Source: Byssochlamys sp. IMV 00236 | Taxonomy: Eukaryota > Ascomycota > Eurotiomycetes > Eurotiales > Thermoascaceae | Assembly: GCA_001931875.2 (NCBI GenBank) | Contig: MSJH02000029.1 | Location: forward strand, 62,001 to 126,000 | Length of the DNA stretch: 64,000 bases | Direction of reading: 5' to 3' | Shown here: positions 44,460 through 55,641 of the stretch, in pieces | How positions within the stretch are numbered: the stretch's first letter is position 1 | Layout of the letters: each line of letters begins with the position of its first letter | Position numbers and translations under genes: made by a program | The notes under the pieces: model-generated | Seen by the model: only the letters and a program-made list of their open reading frames with translations | What the model was told of the DNA's origin: nothing | Database searches by the model: none

Positions 44460-46207
44460 ATGTCAAAACCGTTTTTCATGGCTGCCCAAGAGCGGCCTCT
44501 ATCGTCGGCAGTGCTTGATGATGAGAACGATGCATCGCAGTCCAAGCATAGATGGTTCTCTGGTCTCCGCCTACCCAGATACGTTATCGCGTCGATCACT
44601 GTCGCCTGCGCGGCGATGTTATTTGGGTATAGTTTATACAAATCACTCGGTTGACAAATATCTAATAAGACAATAGGCTTGATACGGGGTGCATCGGCCC
44701 AGTAACGACTATGCCAGAATTCCTGGGATCATTTGGCCAATTTTCTTCCACGATACATGGGGCAATAGTCTCAACAATTCTAATCACTGCGTCCGTGACT
44801 TCCTTTTTTGCAGGTCACCTGTCGGAAATTCTGGGTCGAGAACGCGCTGTTATTGTTGGCACGACAGTATTCTCCTTTGGAGCTGCTATAGAAGCGGGCG
44901 CGACCTCCTTGGGTATGTTCGTTGGAGGAAGAGCGGTCAAGGGCGTCGGTGAAGGATTCTTCCTTAGCACCTTAACTGTGTATGTCTCCTCATACTCAAC
45001 TTGTCGATGTGGACTAATGTAGCTGTTGCAGATATATCTGTGAGGTGTCTCCAGCTAGTAGGCGCGGGTCTCTTGCGTCACTGGTTCAGTTTCTGACCAC
45101 AATCGGGATTTGTGTTGGTTTTTTCATGTGTTATGGTACAGTGCGCATTGCTTCGTCGGTCTCATGGAGACTTCCGTCGGCAATACAGTCTGCTCTCGCT
45201 GCTATTCTCGCAGCTGCATGCTCAACCCTTCCTCCGTCTCCGTGTTGGTTGGTGAACAAGAGACGGTACACAGAGGCGTACGACGCAATGGATAAACTTG
45301 GCTTGCCCCGTGGGGAGCTGGAACTTGACTCTGCTATCCTATCTCCCTCGTCGACAAGCTCAAGTCTTACGGATATTGAAACAATGAAAACAAATAGGTT
45401 CGCAGAGGTCTTCACTAAACCATATTGGAAGCAGACTGTCATTGGGATGTTCATGATGGTTATGTGCCAGTTCTCGGGAATAGATGGCGTGTTATACGTA
45501 CGTGTGACTTGAGCCCAGATATACCATTGCTATGAGAAGGCTAACATAAGCAGTATGCACCGACTTTGTTTAAACAAGCCGGACTCTCAAGCACATCCAG
45601 CAGTTTCTTGGCGTCTGGCATTACCGGTATTCTTGGTGTGGTTGTGACTATTCCTGCCTCCCTTCTTGCCGACCGTTGGAATCGATGTACATCCCTGATA
45701 GCCGGCGGACTCGCGATTGGGGCATGTATGGTGGTTATTGGCTCACTTTACGCTTCTAATAGTGTGCATCCAAGCAGTGGTGCTGGTAGATGGGTCGTCA
45801 TAATCAGTATCTATCTTTATACCATATTTTTCGGTATAAGCTGGGGAGTTACGATAAAGATATATTCTACAGAGGTACAACCAGCACGGACAAGGGCTGC
45901 AGCCAGCAGCTTGGGGCAAGGGGTCAATTGGGTGGCTAATTTTTTGGTCGCCTTTACCACTCCTATCTTCCTAGCCCATTCGTCTTGTGGTGCCTACTAC
46001 TTCTTTGGGTCCTGGAACTTACTGACTGCTCTTGTGTGCGTATTCTTTATGCCAGAGACTAAAGGACGGTCTCTTGAGGCGATAGAGGCCTCATTCCATC
46101 AGTCGGCAGTCAGTGATATTTTTTCCAGGTTTCTACGCAAGGATAAGCGGAGCAGCAGCGAATCTGCTGATGTTAACATTCCGGTCGAAGTTATTGAGGT
46201 GAAATAG
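44460..46207 (+). CDS. MFS transporter, sugar porter family
   Basis: Four exons: 44460-44626, 44677-44979, 45032-45497 and 45554-46207; 529 residues (a start at 44478 would remove six). Family signatures are present: FGLDTGCIGPVTTMPEF in the first helix, GRERAVIVG, GRAVKGVGEGF, ICEVSPASRRGSL (the PESPR-like loop), a central loop with NRFAEVFTKPYWKQT, and the end motif FMPETKGRSLEAIE. Twelve helices are expected. It probably imports a sugar or related polyol or acid across the plasma membrane by proton symport. Substrate residues cannot be assigned from sequence. Intron 1 falls right after the first-helix Phe-Gly. It lies between the monooxygenase and, convergently, the laccase. Confidence 0.9.
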
Positions 46208-46447
46208 GATCTCTTGATGTCTAGTGGCAGTGATTCCTTGAAAATAGACTCATTCATAGAGTTTTCATGGTTTTAGAAATAGAGAGGCTACAACCGAGTC
46301 ATTATAGACTCTCTAAAGTCAATATTAGCAGATGCCAGATTTATCAACACGGGACGGCAAAAACAGCGAGAGCATCCCGTGAAGGCAATATCACTACTAA
46401 GAAATGAGATTCTTATTTTCGCATTATATACACATATAAGAGGAGCG

Positions 46448-48226
46448 CTAGACACCAGATTCGGTAGAATCGTCTTGCTCGACGTCGTTTTCACTCTCAT
46501 ATGACTTCCACGCGGCACAGGTCGTGTCCAATGTGTCATAATCAATCAGACCTGAAATCTCGCTATATCTTTCTATGAATTGAAGAGCGAAGCCTTCCTC
46601 CGTATGCCAGCCTATGTGGCAGTGCATTAGCCAAGCACCGGGGTTATCCGTCTTGAAAGCTAGCACGAGATACCCAGAGCTAGGAAGCATGGCTGTATCC
46701 CGTCGTGGCGGATTCGTCAAGCTACCCAAATCAGACGAATTGTACGTTCCTGTGCCTTGCGCAAGGATAAAAAAATCATGGCCGTGGAGGTGAATCGGGT
46801 GTGGCACTGCTAAGGTAGTTTGAATGACGATATAGGCCCATTCGTTGGCGTCGGGAAGTTTGATGACGCCGCTGCTAGTAGTGAAATTGGTAATGTTATT
46901 ATAAAGCTTCAGAAGCGTTGGATCGTTCCATTCAACTTGGAATGTTGTTTCGTTCAGGTACCAGCGGAACAGGCTCTCTGAATTCGTTCCGACAGTCACG
47001 TCTTCGAGGTCCTGCCAGGTCCCTGTGGAGACGTCCTTTGAGACGACAGGCACGAGGTTACTGAGATCCTCATCATCGCAGGAATCAGTGTATGAGTAGC
47101 CTGTAGTTGTCGGTGTAGATGGCGAGTCACCATAGTACACAATGCCTTTGATATTGTCGGTGCTGTCATTGTCGGAGCAGGCCTCCTGGGGAATTGCACG
47201 CATCCAGAAGTTATCCGCCACGTCGGATTGATCGGCGGTCACAATAACATCGTATCGCTGGCCTGAGAAATTATTCCATGTCAACTATGGTTCACTCAAG
47301 TGGATCAAGAAGTCCTTATTACCTATTGCAATATCCAAGACGGTAGTATTGTATGGCTCAATAGGAACGAGGTCCGCTGCAATAACCGTAAGAGTATGGT
47401 TATCTATGGAGAATTTGAAGTGTGTATCAATAGCCGCATTCACCAGGCGGAAACGATAGGAGGTGCCAGCGGTAAATGAGGTGTTGAATCTATATCCGGT
47501 CTGGTCGGAATCACCATCGTCTCCGTAGACATTGGTGCCATTGATCAATGCATTATCCAACGTTGGCGGTCCAGATGACTGCGCCGTGGGGTATAGTTCG
47601 TCAACAGTTTGATGAGACCAATCATTGAGGATCAATATTCCCTTGTCTTCATCATAATTGGAGCTTGCAGGTCCATTGATGATTATGCCTCCAAACACAC
47701 CCTCCCATGCCTGGAGGTCGAAATGGGAGTGATACCAGGTACTACCATACTGTGTGGCTCTCCAAGTATAGGTTATGGAATCTCCAGGGGCAGTTGGACA
47801 CTGAGTGATGGCGACTACGCCATCGTTCTGGTTCGTATAGTTTTGGCGAATGCCATGAAAATGGATGCTAGTGCCGTTCTTTGATTCTGTCAGGCTGTTT
47901 GTGACATGAACAACGACGGTATCGCCCCAGTCGGCCTCTAAGGTTGGACCAGGGATAGACCCATTGACTGTTAGGGCAGTCCTCGAGTAGCCGTCAGGAG
48001 CAACAGTTGCCTCGATCAGCTCGAGATAATACTCCCGCGTGACGCCTGTATCTGGGACTTCGGACGTGTAGTCGGTATTTATATCATAATCGCACCATTC
48101 AGTTCGTGTGGTGGCAGTGTTTCCAGAGCAAGCACTCCGTTTTGCATTGGATGTATGTCTGATTGCTGGGTTGGCTGAAACAAGACAAGCCATGCTCCCA
48201 ACAAGGAGAACGGAGGAAAAGCGCAT
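46448..48226 (-). CDS. Secreted laccase / multicopper oxidase
   Basis: Two exons, 48226-47323 and 47262-46448, with a 60-bp intron; 572 residues. A signal peptide (MRFSSVLLVGSMACLVSA) is followed by a propeptide-like NPAIRHTSNAKR. All four copper motifs are present: IHFHGIRQ, WYHSHFDLQAWEG, HPIHLHGHDFF and HCHIGWHTEEGF. The residue after the last GE/G is Phe, the position linked to higher redox potential in laccases. Several N-glycosylation sites are visible (NGS, NGT, NTS, NTT). The acceptor is the TTCTCAG just before the GQRYDVIV block, not the earlier TAG. The enzyme couples one-electron oxidation of phenols to reduction of O2 to water, outside the cell. It may act in pigment or phenolic metabolism, together with the neighbouring monooxygenase by inference. 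Confidence 0.93.
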
Positions 48227-49682
48227 TGTGAATAGACGGTGCTCTTTATAAAACGATCGGATATGAGCAAAAGTAGGAAAGACGCAGAAAGAAAAGAATT
48301 CTGTATGGTCCCAATTTAACAAAAGAACTTGCGGCAGCGCCCCTGGTTAAAAGACCGGAAATAAAGGAGAAGACAGATGGATAGGTCTATCGTATTACCT
48401 TCCGGTCTATACCATCTTTTATATCTTATCTTTGAACACCTTCAACGCGTCGGTCAGTCAGCCAGTCGGTCATGAAGACATCTCAAGTCGGCCAAACTGA
48501 CCGTTTGTGACCCATCTTTTCGCTTTGAAATCTCTTCCGCATGATAAAGCCGCGAATTCCAGTGGAGAAAGATTATATTTTGAAACAGACCTATACGAAG
48601 CCCGACTGCGCCTGGATAGATGTAGGCGCTGGGGTTCCAGAACAGGTCTGCAGGAACGAGGGTTCGAACAATGGTTCATCATGTCTATTTCCGAGCATCC
48701 GCGGACGTCTATATATAGGACTATAGTATGGAGTAAACAGATCCGGTGTCTTTGAATGGCTAAGCGTTAGTGAGATCTCGAACCAGGATACATCGTCCAG
48801 TAATATGGAGGAGTTACTTAATCAGTCCCCGGTGTAAGGCGGTTCCCGTCCTATATCTCTAGATTTGGCAATATACGATGTATACCGTCCACTTAGGAAT
48901 AGCCCATGAGGACCGATCAGTGTATAATGGAAGTCATCACCACTACCAGTCCTACAGATCATGAATAGTTTCGCGTATCCGTCTTAACAGACCTCACGGA
49001 GATCATTTGTTAAACAGGTATCTTCAGTATCCTGTCTTGTACTCTAAACAGCATGGCGAGGACAAACGGATCATGTATTGGACGCTGGAGTATATTAATC
49101 TAGACTCGTCAGCGAGCTATATTCTTCTATATTTGACTATTTTGCAAAATTCGGAGAGCTCCTTCTTTTCTTTGCGACTTAACTTTGGTGACGCGTCGTA
49201 GTGAATTCAGGTCTTGGCGGCCACGTATGGGGCAACTTTTGAACTGCATCGACTTCATGCGATCTTTCTTAACTTCCAAGATTTTCCCAGATAAGCATGT
49301 CAGAACGGGCACCGGGTCGAGATCGTGGACCACATTGCCAAGGCCCTCGGGTGCGTATGTTCGCCCGCCTATCAATACGTCTCTCCATGCTATAATTGAA
49401 CATTTATAGTGATGACCCATCGATCACTAAGCCACATGGTTGGGTACTTCATGCGCGTCTCTCAGCTGAGAGTGACTCGTCCTATAATCCCTGTCTCTGT
49501 TGTTTCGTACATCTGGCCAATGTTTCCCTGAAGTTCAAACAAGGCGAGTTCTCACATAGTATATGTGCAGCTGATCGCCCACGATAAAACACAAAGTCTT
49601 CGTACTATACTACATTCTGAGTGATTGAGACAAGAAAAAAAAGGCCCCGTTTGATCTCTAATCTATCTACTCTAAAACCGCA
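48227..49682. other. Intergenic, nothing recognised
   Basis: About 1.46 kb between divergent genes (laccase and a small secreted protein); presumably both promoters. Small open frames near 48507-48755 and 49127-49420 look like chance. Confidence 0.5.
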
Positions 49683-50349
49683 ATGGGTACTTTATCATTC
49701 TTCATTGGCCTCCTAGCCATCTTTCTTCCCCTTTGCTCTGCAGCATCCCAGGATATGTTCAACTTGTTTGCATACGGTGATAATATAGGCGGTCTTCCAC
49801 TGGTCTTCCGAGATGGTATACATACATATCCCCTATCGATACCCATATGGACTCTACTAATAGTTTACTAGGATATGCGCAAGTTGGTGACCCAAACAAA
49901 CTAAATTCTTCGTTTACCAAAATATATTGTAGGAGCCTTGCCGTCACTTTGAGAAATGATATTTTCTAACGTTCATATCAGTCGATACGAACTCGAGTAC
50001 CTCGCAGTGGGTCGCAAACCCTAACAACACTGATAGTTCTGCGAACGCAACATGGTCCAACCAAGTACTGTTCGTCCCGGGGCCATCATCGAGCGACCAC
50101 CGTATTGGATTCGCATCAGATCCCGGCTCTAACGTCACAACTACATTCAAGACGTACGGCCAATTCGTCTTCGTGGTTAACACTACAGGAGAATGGGAGT
50201 CTGCATTCTACGCGCAGTCTACAGATACGGAAAATCTCTACTCTCTTCTCTGGAACCCTGGTGATTCTGAAGACTACATTCCTGTGACACTGAGAACTGT
50301 CGCGCCGTCAAATTTCCAGGACAGTAACGAGACCAGCAGTAGCAGCTGA
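49683..50349 (+). CDS. Small secreted glycoprotein, fungal-specific
   Basis: Three exons: 49683-49815, 49872-49928 and 49982-50349; 185 residues. A clear signal peptide (MGTLSFFIGLLAIFLPLCSA) is followed by FNLFAYGDNIGGLPLVFRDG and YAQVGD, a start shared by a family of small secreted Eurotiales proteins of unknown function. The mature part has many N-x-S/T sites (NSS, NTS, NNT, NAT, NVT, NTT, NET), no cysteines, and a Ser-rich end. Predicted beta-rich. Possible roles are in the cell wall or as an effector-like surface protein. The 57-nt middle exon and GTATAC and GTAGGA donors explain why no long ORF is visible. Function unknown. Confidence 0.75.
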
Positions 50350-52366
50350 ACTTAGAAGGAGAAGTAGCCAGTGTAGTTGGGAAAATGGACACTTGTCGGT
50401 TTCGCTATCATTCTCCCTATCTTTTTGTCCGGCCTAGTTAGGAATACAGAAGTCACTGTATCATCAATCAAACCGAGAAGGTATAGCGCTTATCCCCTGT
50501 AGGATGATTTCGATTTCTAAATATGACCATACCGCCAGCAGGGAACTTTGGCTATCTATTCAGTCGCTAAATCCTCCCAGATCCGTAGAAAGTACAAGCT
50601 TTACAGGAACCATTAAAGTCATCTTCGGATTTTACCAGTACAGGTCGGATGGTATTTTCACGACAGAGACCTTATCCCAATATGTCCAGTTTAACAAGAA
50701 AGTTGTACTCGTATAGAAGACTTATTATTCCCGTAGAGCACCCCGTGTACTAATGGTTCTGTTTCCGATCTTTTCCCTGACCCTCTTCGAGCGGTTCTGA
50801 ATTGGTATTCCAAATACATGGATACCTAATATATAGGTATATAGAATGTTGTTACATCGAGTTCAAACACATGCCAGTGCACATATCTCAATTACTATTA
50901 AGCCATCGTTTCTACAAACTGTACATTAATTTGATTCTACGAAAACCTGTTATGGTAGTTCTCTGTCCAAAACCCAGCACCAAAACACGGTCATATAGTC
51001 TAAGTTCAAATATATTCCTTGGCTGGCTGCTATTATTGCTGTGGCTGGTGACCCGAACCATGGTTTATGACTATCACTATGTATCTACGGAGTAACTTCC
51101 CGTAGATCCGTCAAACTAGTGCTTCCCCCTGAGACCCATCCGTACCATTGTTCCAGTAGGTGCCCTGTCATAGATCGAACATTAGTTACAACCTTACATG
51201 ACAGGAGAGTCTCTTGATAAGTAATGGCTAACTAACAGCTAGACGATCAGCTAGTTAATAATACTGCTTATCGAATTCATGTGCCTTGGAAGTATGCATG
51301 ATGTTTCGCGCCTGAAGCTCGGTCGCATCAATACTGTCAATTAATAAAAGAAGCCCGATTATCTTTTTTTTTTTTTTTTTTCCAATAGTGTCTCTCCTTG
51401 CTGAACAGTCTGTGGGACTGGTTTTTCTTGTTTGAATTGGATCGAATCGAATCGAATCGGAGAGGAGTGTCGCGATACATTAGGTACCTAGGTAAGTTAA
51501 TAGGTAATTTGTACGTACACCAATTAAAGTAGAGAAGCGCTCATCAGCCTTATGGCAGAAAACAAGAAATCGAGAGTGACAATCCACACATACCATACAA
51601 CAAGAATAACCTTCACTAGATCTCATCGCTCGCACAAACTAAATCATCAATTATTGCCTGTTACAACTTAAGTTAGTATATGTCCCCCAATCGGGCCGTG
51701 TGGCTGAGCTCGGGAAATCAGACTATTCAAGCCACAGCACTCGCCACAAATAACCCAAGCCTCTTTTGACGGGTCACAAAAAACCACAAACCGCCTTGAT
51801 TCAGGGGGGGGGAACACAAGACAAGACATATGCAACTTTAATTTTAGGAAGATCGAGATCCTAGAGTTACCGCACGGACCACAATGCATATGCATCATGC
51901 TGGATGGCTTAATTTCAAGTGCATGGTTTGTATGATCGGGTGAAACTGATGTGTGGGATAGTCTGTGTGTTTTTTTATTGCAGAATAATAGTACAACAGG
52001 TTTGTGAGGTATGTACTAGATGAAAATGAGAGACAACGGATGTAGTGCATATATTAGAGTAACTTTGGTTTTTTTTGGACAATGCAAAAGTACAAGGGAT
52101 ACCCGACAATCTGGGAAGGATAACAGAACGCTATCACTTGGTGGTATATGAAACAAACAAACTGGAAGATGTTTGAACGCCATATATGCTGTATATCTAA
52201 AAGGGAAATGGTCAATTTGGTATCACAGATAGAGCGGCGAAAATGTAAATGACGAACATAAGACAGATGGTACTTTGTACCGTGACCCAGGACTTGACAA
52301 GCAACGGTTACTCCTGGTTGGGATTACCATGCAGGTGAAGCTGGAGTTATGAATACTCTACATAAC
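50350..52366. other. Intergenic, nothing recognised; poly-T run
   Basis: About 2 kb between convergent genes. A poly-T run of about 18 is at 51364-51381 and a GAATC repeat near 51440-51460. A minus-strand 76-residue frame (51668-51898) is Cys-rich but unsupported. Confidence 0.45.
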
Positions 52367-54417
52367 TCACAGCTGTGGAGAAGCACATCCGAGCTTGACA
52401 AGCATCTCCCGGTACGAGTTCATCTGGGCGAGCTTGAACCGCTGGATCTTACCACTCGGGGTACGTGGGATCTCCGCGACAAAGCTCACACCACCATCAA
52501 GCGCTTTGTAGCTTGACAGCTGGCTGCGCGCGAACTTGTACACCTCGTCCGCTGTCAATTTGTTTTTGGACAGGCCAAGAGTCGGTACAACGAAAGCACG
52601 GGGCACCTCGTTGTGTCCGGCTTGATCGAGGGTGACGCCGATCACAGCAGCGTCGGCGATCAAAGGATGCTGCAGGAGAACAGCTTCGATCTCTGCTGGG
52701 GCAACTTGCCAACTATCGAAAAGTTAGTCTTTTGTCGGGTAGATCTCACAGGGCTGGTGGTCCAAGCCCACAGGGGCATATGTGGCGCAGTACATAGATT
52801 GGAAAGGATGTGGATGTAAGAACTTACCCTCTGACTTTGATCAGCTCCTTGGAACGTCCGACAATATAGAACTTTCCATCTCGGACACATGCGACATCGC
52901 CAGTCCTAAACCAGCCGTCCTGGTCCTTGGATGGGATTCCTTGCTTGTAACAGGACAAGAGTCCCGGACCACGCACATAGATCTCTCCCGGTTCCCCGTC
53001 AGCACGGACCTCATTGCCTTTACTGTCAACCAGCTTGACCTCTGTGCCTTGCAGCTGACGGCCAATACTGGCAGTATCATCCTGCTCGCCGTACCGCATT
53101 TGGAACGTAACACCTGCTTCTGTCATACCCCAAAGTTGAGACACGTTGGCATCACGGTGCAGCTTGGCTTTGCATCTGAGCATCGCGGCGGCATCAATTG
53201 CCGCACCAGCGATACCAAGGTAGCGGAGAGAAGACAGACCATCCTGATTGGGTCCACTGTAGCGGTTCAAGGCGTGCACCATAGCAGGAACCATGTAGGT
53301 TTCGGTGATCTGGAACTGGGATATGCAGTTGATGTACTGCTCAAGGTTGAAGCGGGGGAGGATGTAGACCGGCTGTCCATAGCGGATGGGGAATATGTGG
53401 GCCCATAGTGCACCGAAGAGATGAAACATCGGGATCGACATCAATCTGACAGGATCGTATGGGACATCATAGTTGATGATCGAATGCTGAGATATCAAGG
53501 CGTAGTGTGAGAGAATGGCACCTTTAGGAAGGCCACCTGTGCCACTGGTCGTGAACATTGCAGCTGGGGTAGCTTTGGCGGTGGTCTCGTCGTCAAATGA
53601 GATCCAGTCGCTTTCTCCATGCTCCAGGAGATTGGAGATGTTTAGACATTGGCTGCTGCTGCTCCTGCTGATAGACTCATTGTTTCCAGTCAGAGATCCA
53701 CGAAGGGAATTCTCTGCTGCCGCAGCCTCATGGTGGGTGCTGGTCAAGAATGGTTCCAGGAATGCCATAGAACATTCATCCATCACGCAAATCTGACTTG
53801 CCACAATGCCCTTGGCTACTGTAGCCTTGAAAACATTAGGCAGTCCTTCCGGAGTGGTGATAATGAATTTAGGTTCCGCCAGATCGAGGAAGTGATCCAG
53901 CTCATGAGCTTGACTTGATGGGTTAACACCCATGTGAACACCACCTGCACCGACAATACCGAAGAACAGTGCGGAGTATATGACCTATGAAATCCAGTTA
54001 GCTTGATCTTTGGTATGCAGGGAACGTCATATCCGACGCAAGCCGGGGAAAGTGAATAACACATACGTGATTGCCCATATGGACAAGCACACAGTCACCA
54101 TTCTGGAGGCCGTGTGCCCTCAATCCCGCAATCAAGGTCCGAACGAGGGCTCTGAAGCGGCCAGCGCTGAGAGACCGAGTTGGATTCTCTGCGTCAATGT
54201 AGAGTGGCTTGTGTTCATCAAAGGGGACAGGAGGGTTGAGGGCAAATGTAAGAAGGTCCTTATAGATCTTGCCGATTTCGGGACCATTGGCCGCTGATTG
54301 TGAAATCAGTTGAGGGCTCATTTTGGAGAGAAAGCTCCAGATTGAGTTCAGGTTAGGAGGGAATAATTTAACAAGAGAGGAGAGCTCAAGCTCAGAACAT
54401 CTATACAGGAGATCCAT
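52367..54417 (-). CDS. afeA: Adenylate-forming acyl-CoA ligase, AfeA-like
   Basis: Three exons, 54417-54067, 53984-52828 and 52712-52367; 617 residues. ATGs at 54417 and 54321 (MSPQLISQ) are both possible. Core motifs of the ANL superfamily are seen: FTTSGTGGLPKGAILSH (A3 loop, the second Thr replaced by Gly), WGMTEAG (A5), DGWFRTGDV (A7), GRSKELIKVRGWQVAPAEIE (A8) and PRTPSGKIQRF (A10 Lys). It activates a carboxylic acid to the acyl-AMP and thioester, 4-coumarate-CoA-ligase style. An acidic Ser-rich insert lies near residues 190-230. No SKL-type peroxisomal end. The gene is divergent from a tmpA-like gene, the arrangement of afeA/tmpA described in Aspergillus nidulans as a conidiation-signalling pair. 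The symbol rests on this synteny plus family and is moderately certain. Confidence 0.82.
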
Positions 54418-55641
54418 CTTGGAGTTTCTGAGTAGTACTATGTCAAACAATCGATTGACAAAAACAAAGTTCGTGAATGAAGAAGGTAATTGGGAGGATA
54501 TCGGAGGTTCTATTTATCTCTCCCTTTCGGAGTGGAACTACCATGAGTGAAGGGAAACTGTCTTGTCTCAGCCGTCGGGATCTAGTTTCATACGGAATTG
54601 TGATGGATGAATCCGTGATACGGAATGTGCGAATGCGGTGGAGTGCCACCATCTACAACACCACCAAGACATAGTCCAGCTGAACTCAAAAAACAGACTC
54701 TGTTAATTCCAAATTATTATGTACTCAGTGACTGGGGGCGATAGTAGCTGATGGGCACCATGACAGCCTTGCATGATCGATTAGCTCGCCATCAGACAAG
54801 ATTTGCCTTCCTTGGCCGGCTGTCCTCATGTCCAGTCATCCTATCCTCTGTCCTCATGGCGTGGAAACTAAATCCATAGTCAGTGGGCTTTTTCATATTC
54901 TTGATAGCCGCTTCCAATGATATCGTCAAGTCTGCCAACATCTACCCCTCCTAGATTCATGCCTGGATCGGTCGAACGGTAGGCTCGTCATACCTCCTGC
55001 GGTGGGTAGCTGAACGGACGATGCTGCATGATGACAGATGAGGAAGTCTGTTTGATGGTTAGGTATTTACTGACTCATGTGGTGCCATCTAATGTTCCCG
55101 TCCCCGGCTTAGTTCGTAGATAAGTTAAGCTACGTGTGGTGGAGAAAGACCCTGCAGAAGGGATCGATCGTACTTTAGGGCTAATGATCATCTAACCAAC
55201 TGGAACCTCAGGGAATCAGGCGGGGCGATCACGGATGATCAGCTAGGATCGATTCCAGAGGCAAGGGGGGCTGTGGAGGGTGTGCATTGCTAGGTCATTT
55301 GCCGTAGTTTTGGGAGTTGAGGAATGCTATGCCTGGTCCCTGCGCGGAATAAGCTGTTTCTGGCAATATTGTGTGCAGACACAAAAGGCCGCCACATTCC
55401 AGAGAATACAAGGTCATTAATAGTCTTGAATTATTTACTCTCCACAGGTGATTGATTCCAGCGGGACAACCGTTTGCGTGGAGAAGGAAGCCTTCACCCC
55501 GAGTGTCTCTTCATATATAGATATTCTATATTCACGTCTTTTCCCGCACCCCTCGAGTTCTGTCTTTATATCCTCGAGTATTCGGACACCCGGCCACATT
55601 ATTGCCTTTCAGCCTGCATTGATCAGGGAAAGAGGTACAAA
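54418..55641. promoter_or_regulatory. Shared divergent promoter of afeA-like and tmpA-like genes
   Basis: A 1.22-kb intergenic region between two divergent genes thought to act in one signalling route. It contains one perfect BrlA response-type heptamer, CAAGGGG, at 55262-55268, another in the opposite orientation (CCCCTCG) at 55549-55555, and an AbaA-type CATTCC near 55395. Such short sites occur by chance, so their value is only suggestive. No gene is seen inside. Confidence 0.4.

Noticed and set aside
51668..51898. 76-residue Cys-containing minus-strand frame
   Set aside because: Starts with ATG and has CDPSKEAW and CGECCG, but no signal peptide, splice signals or known pattern; too weak to call.
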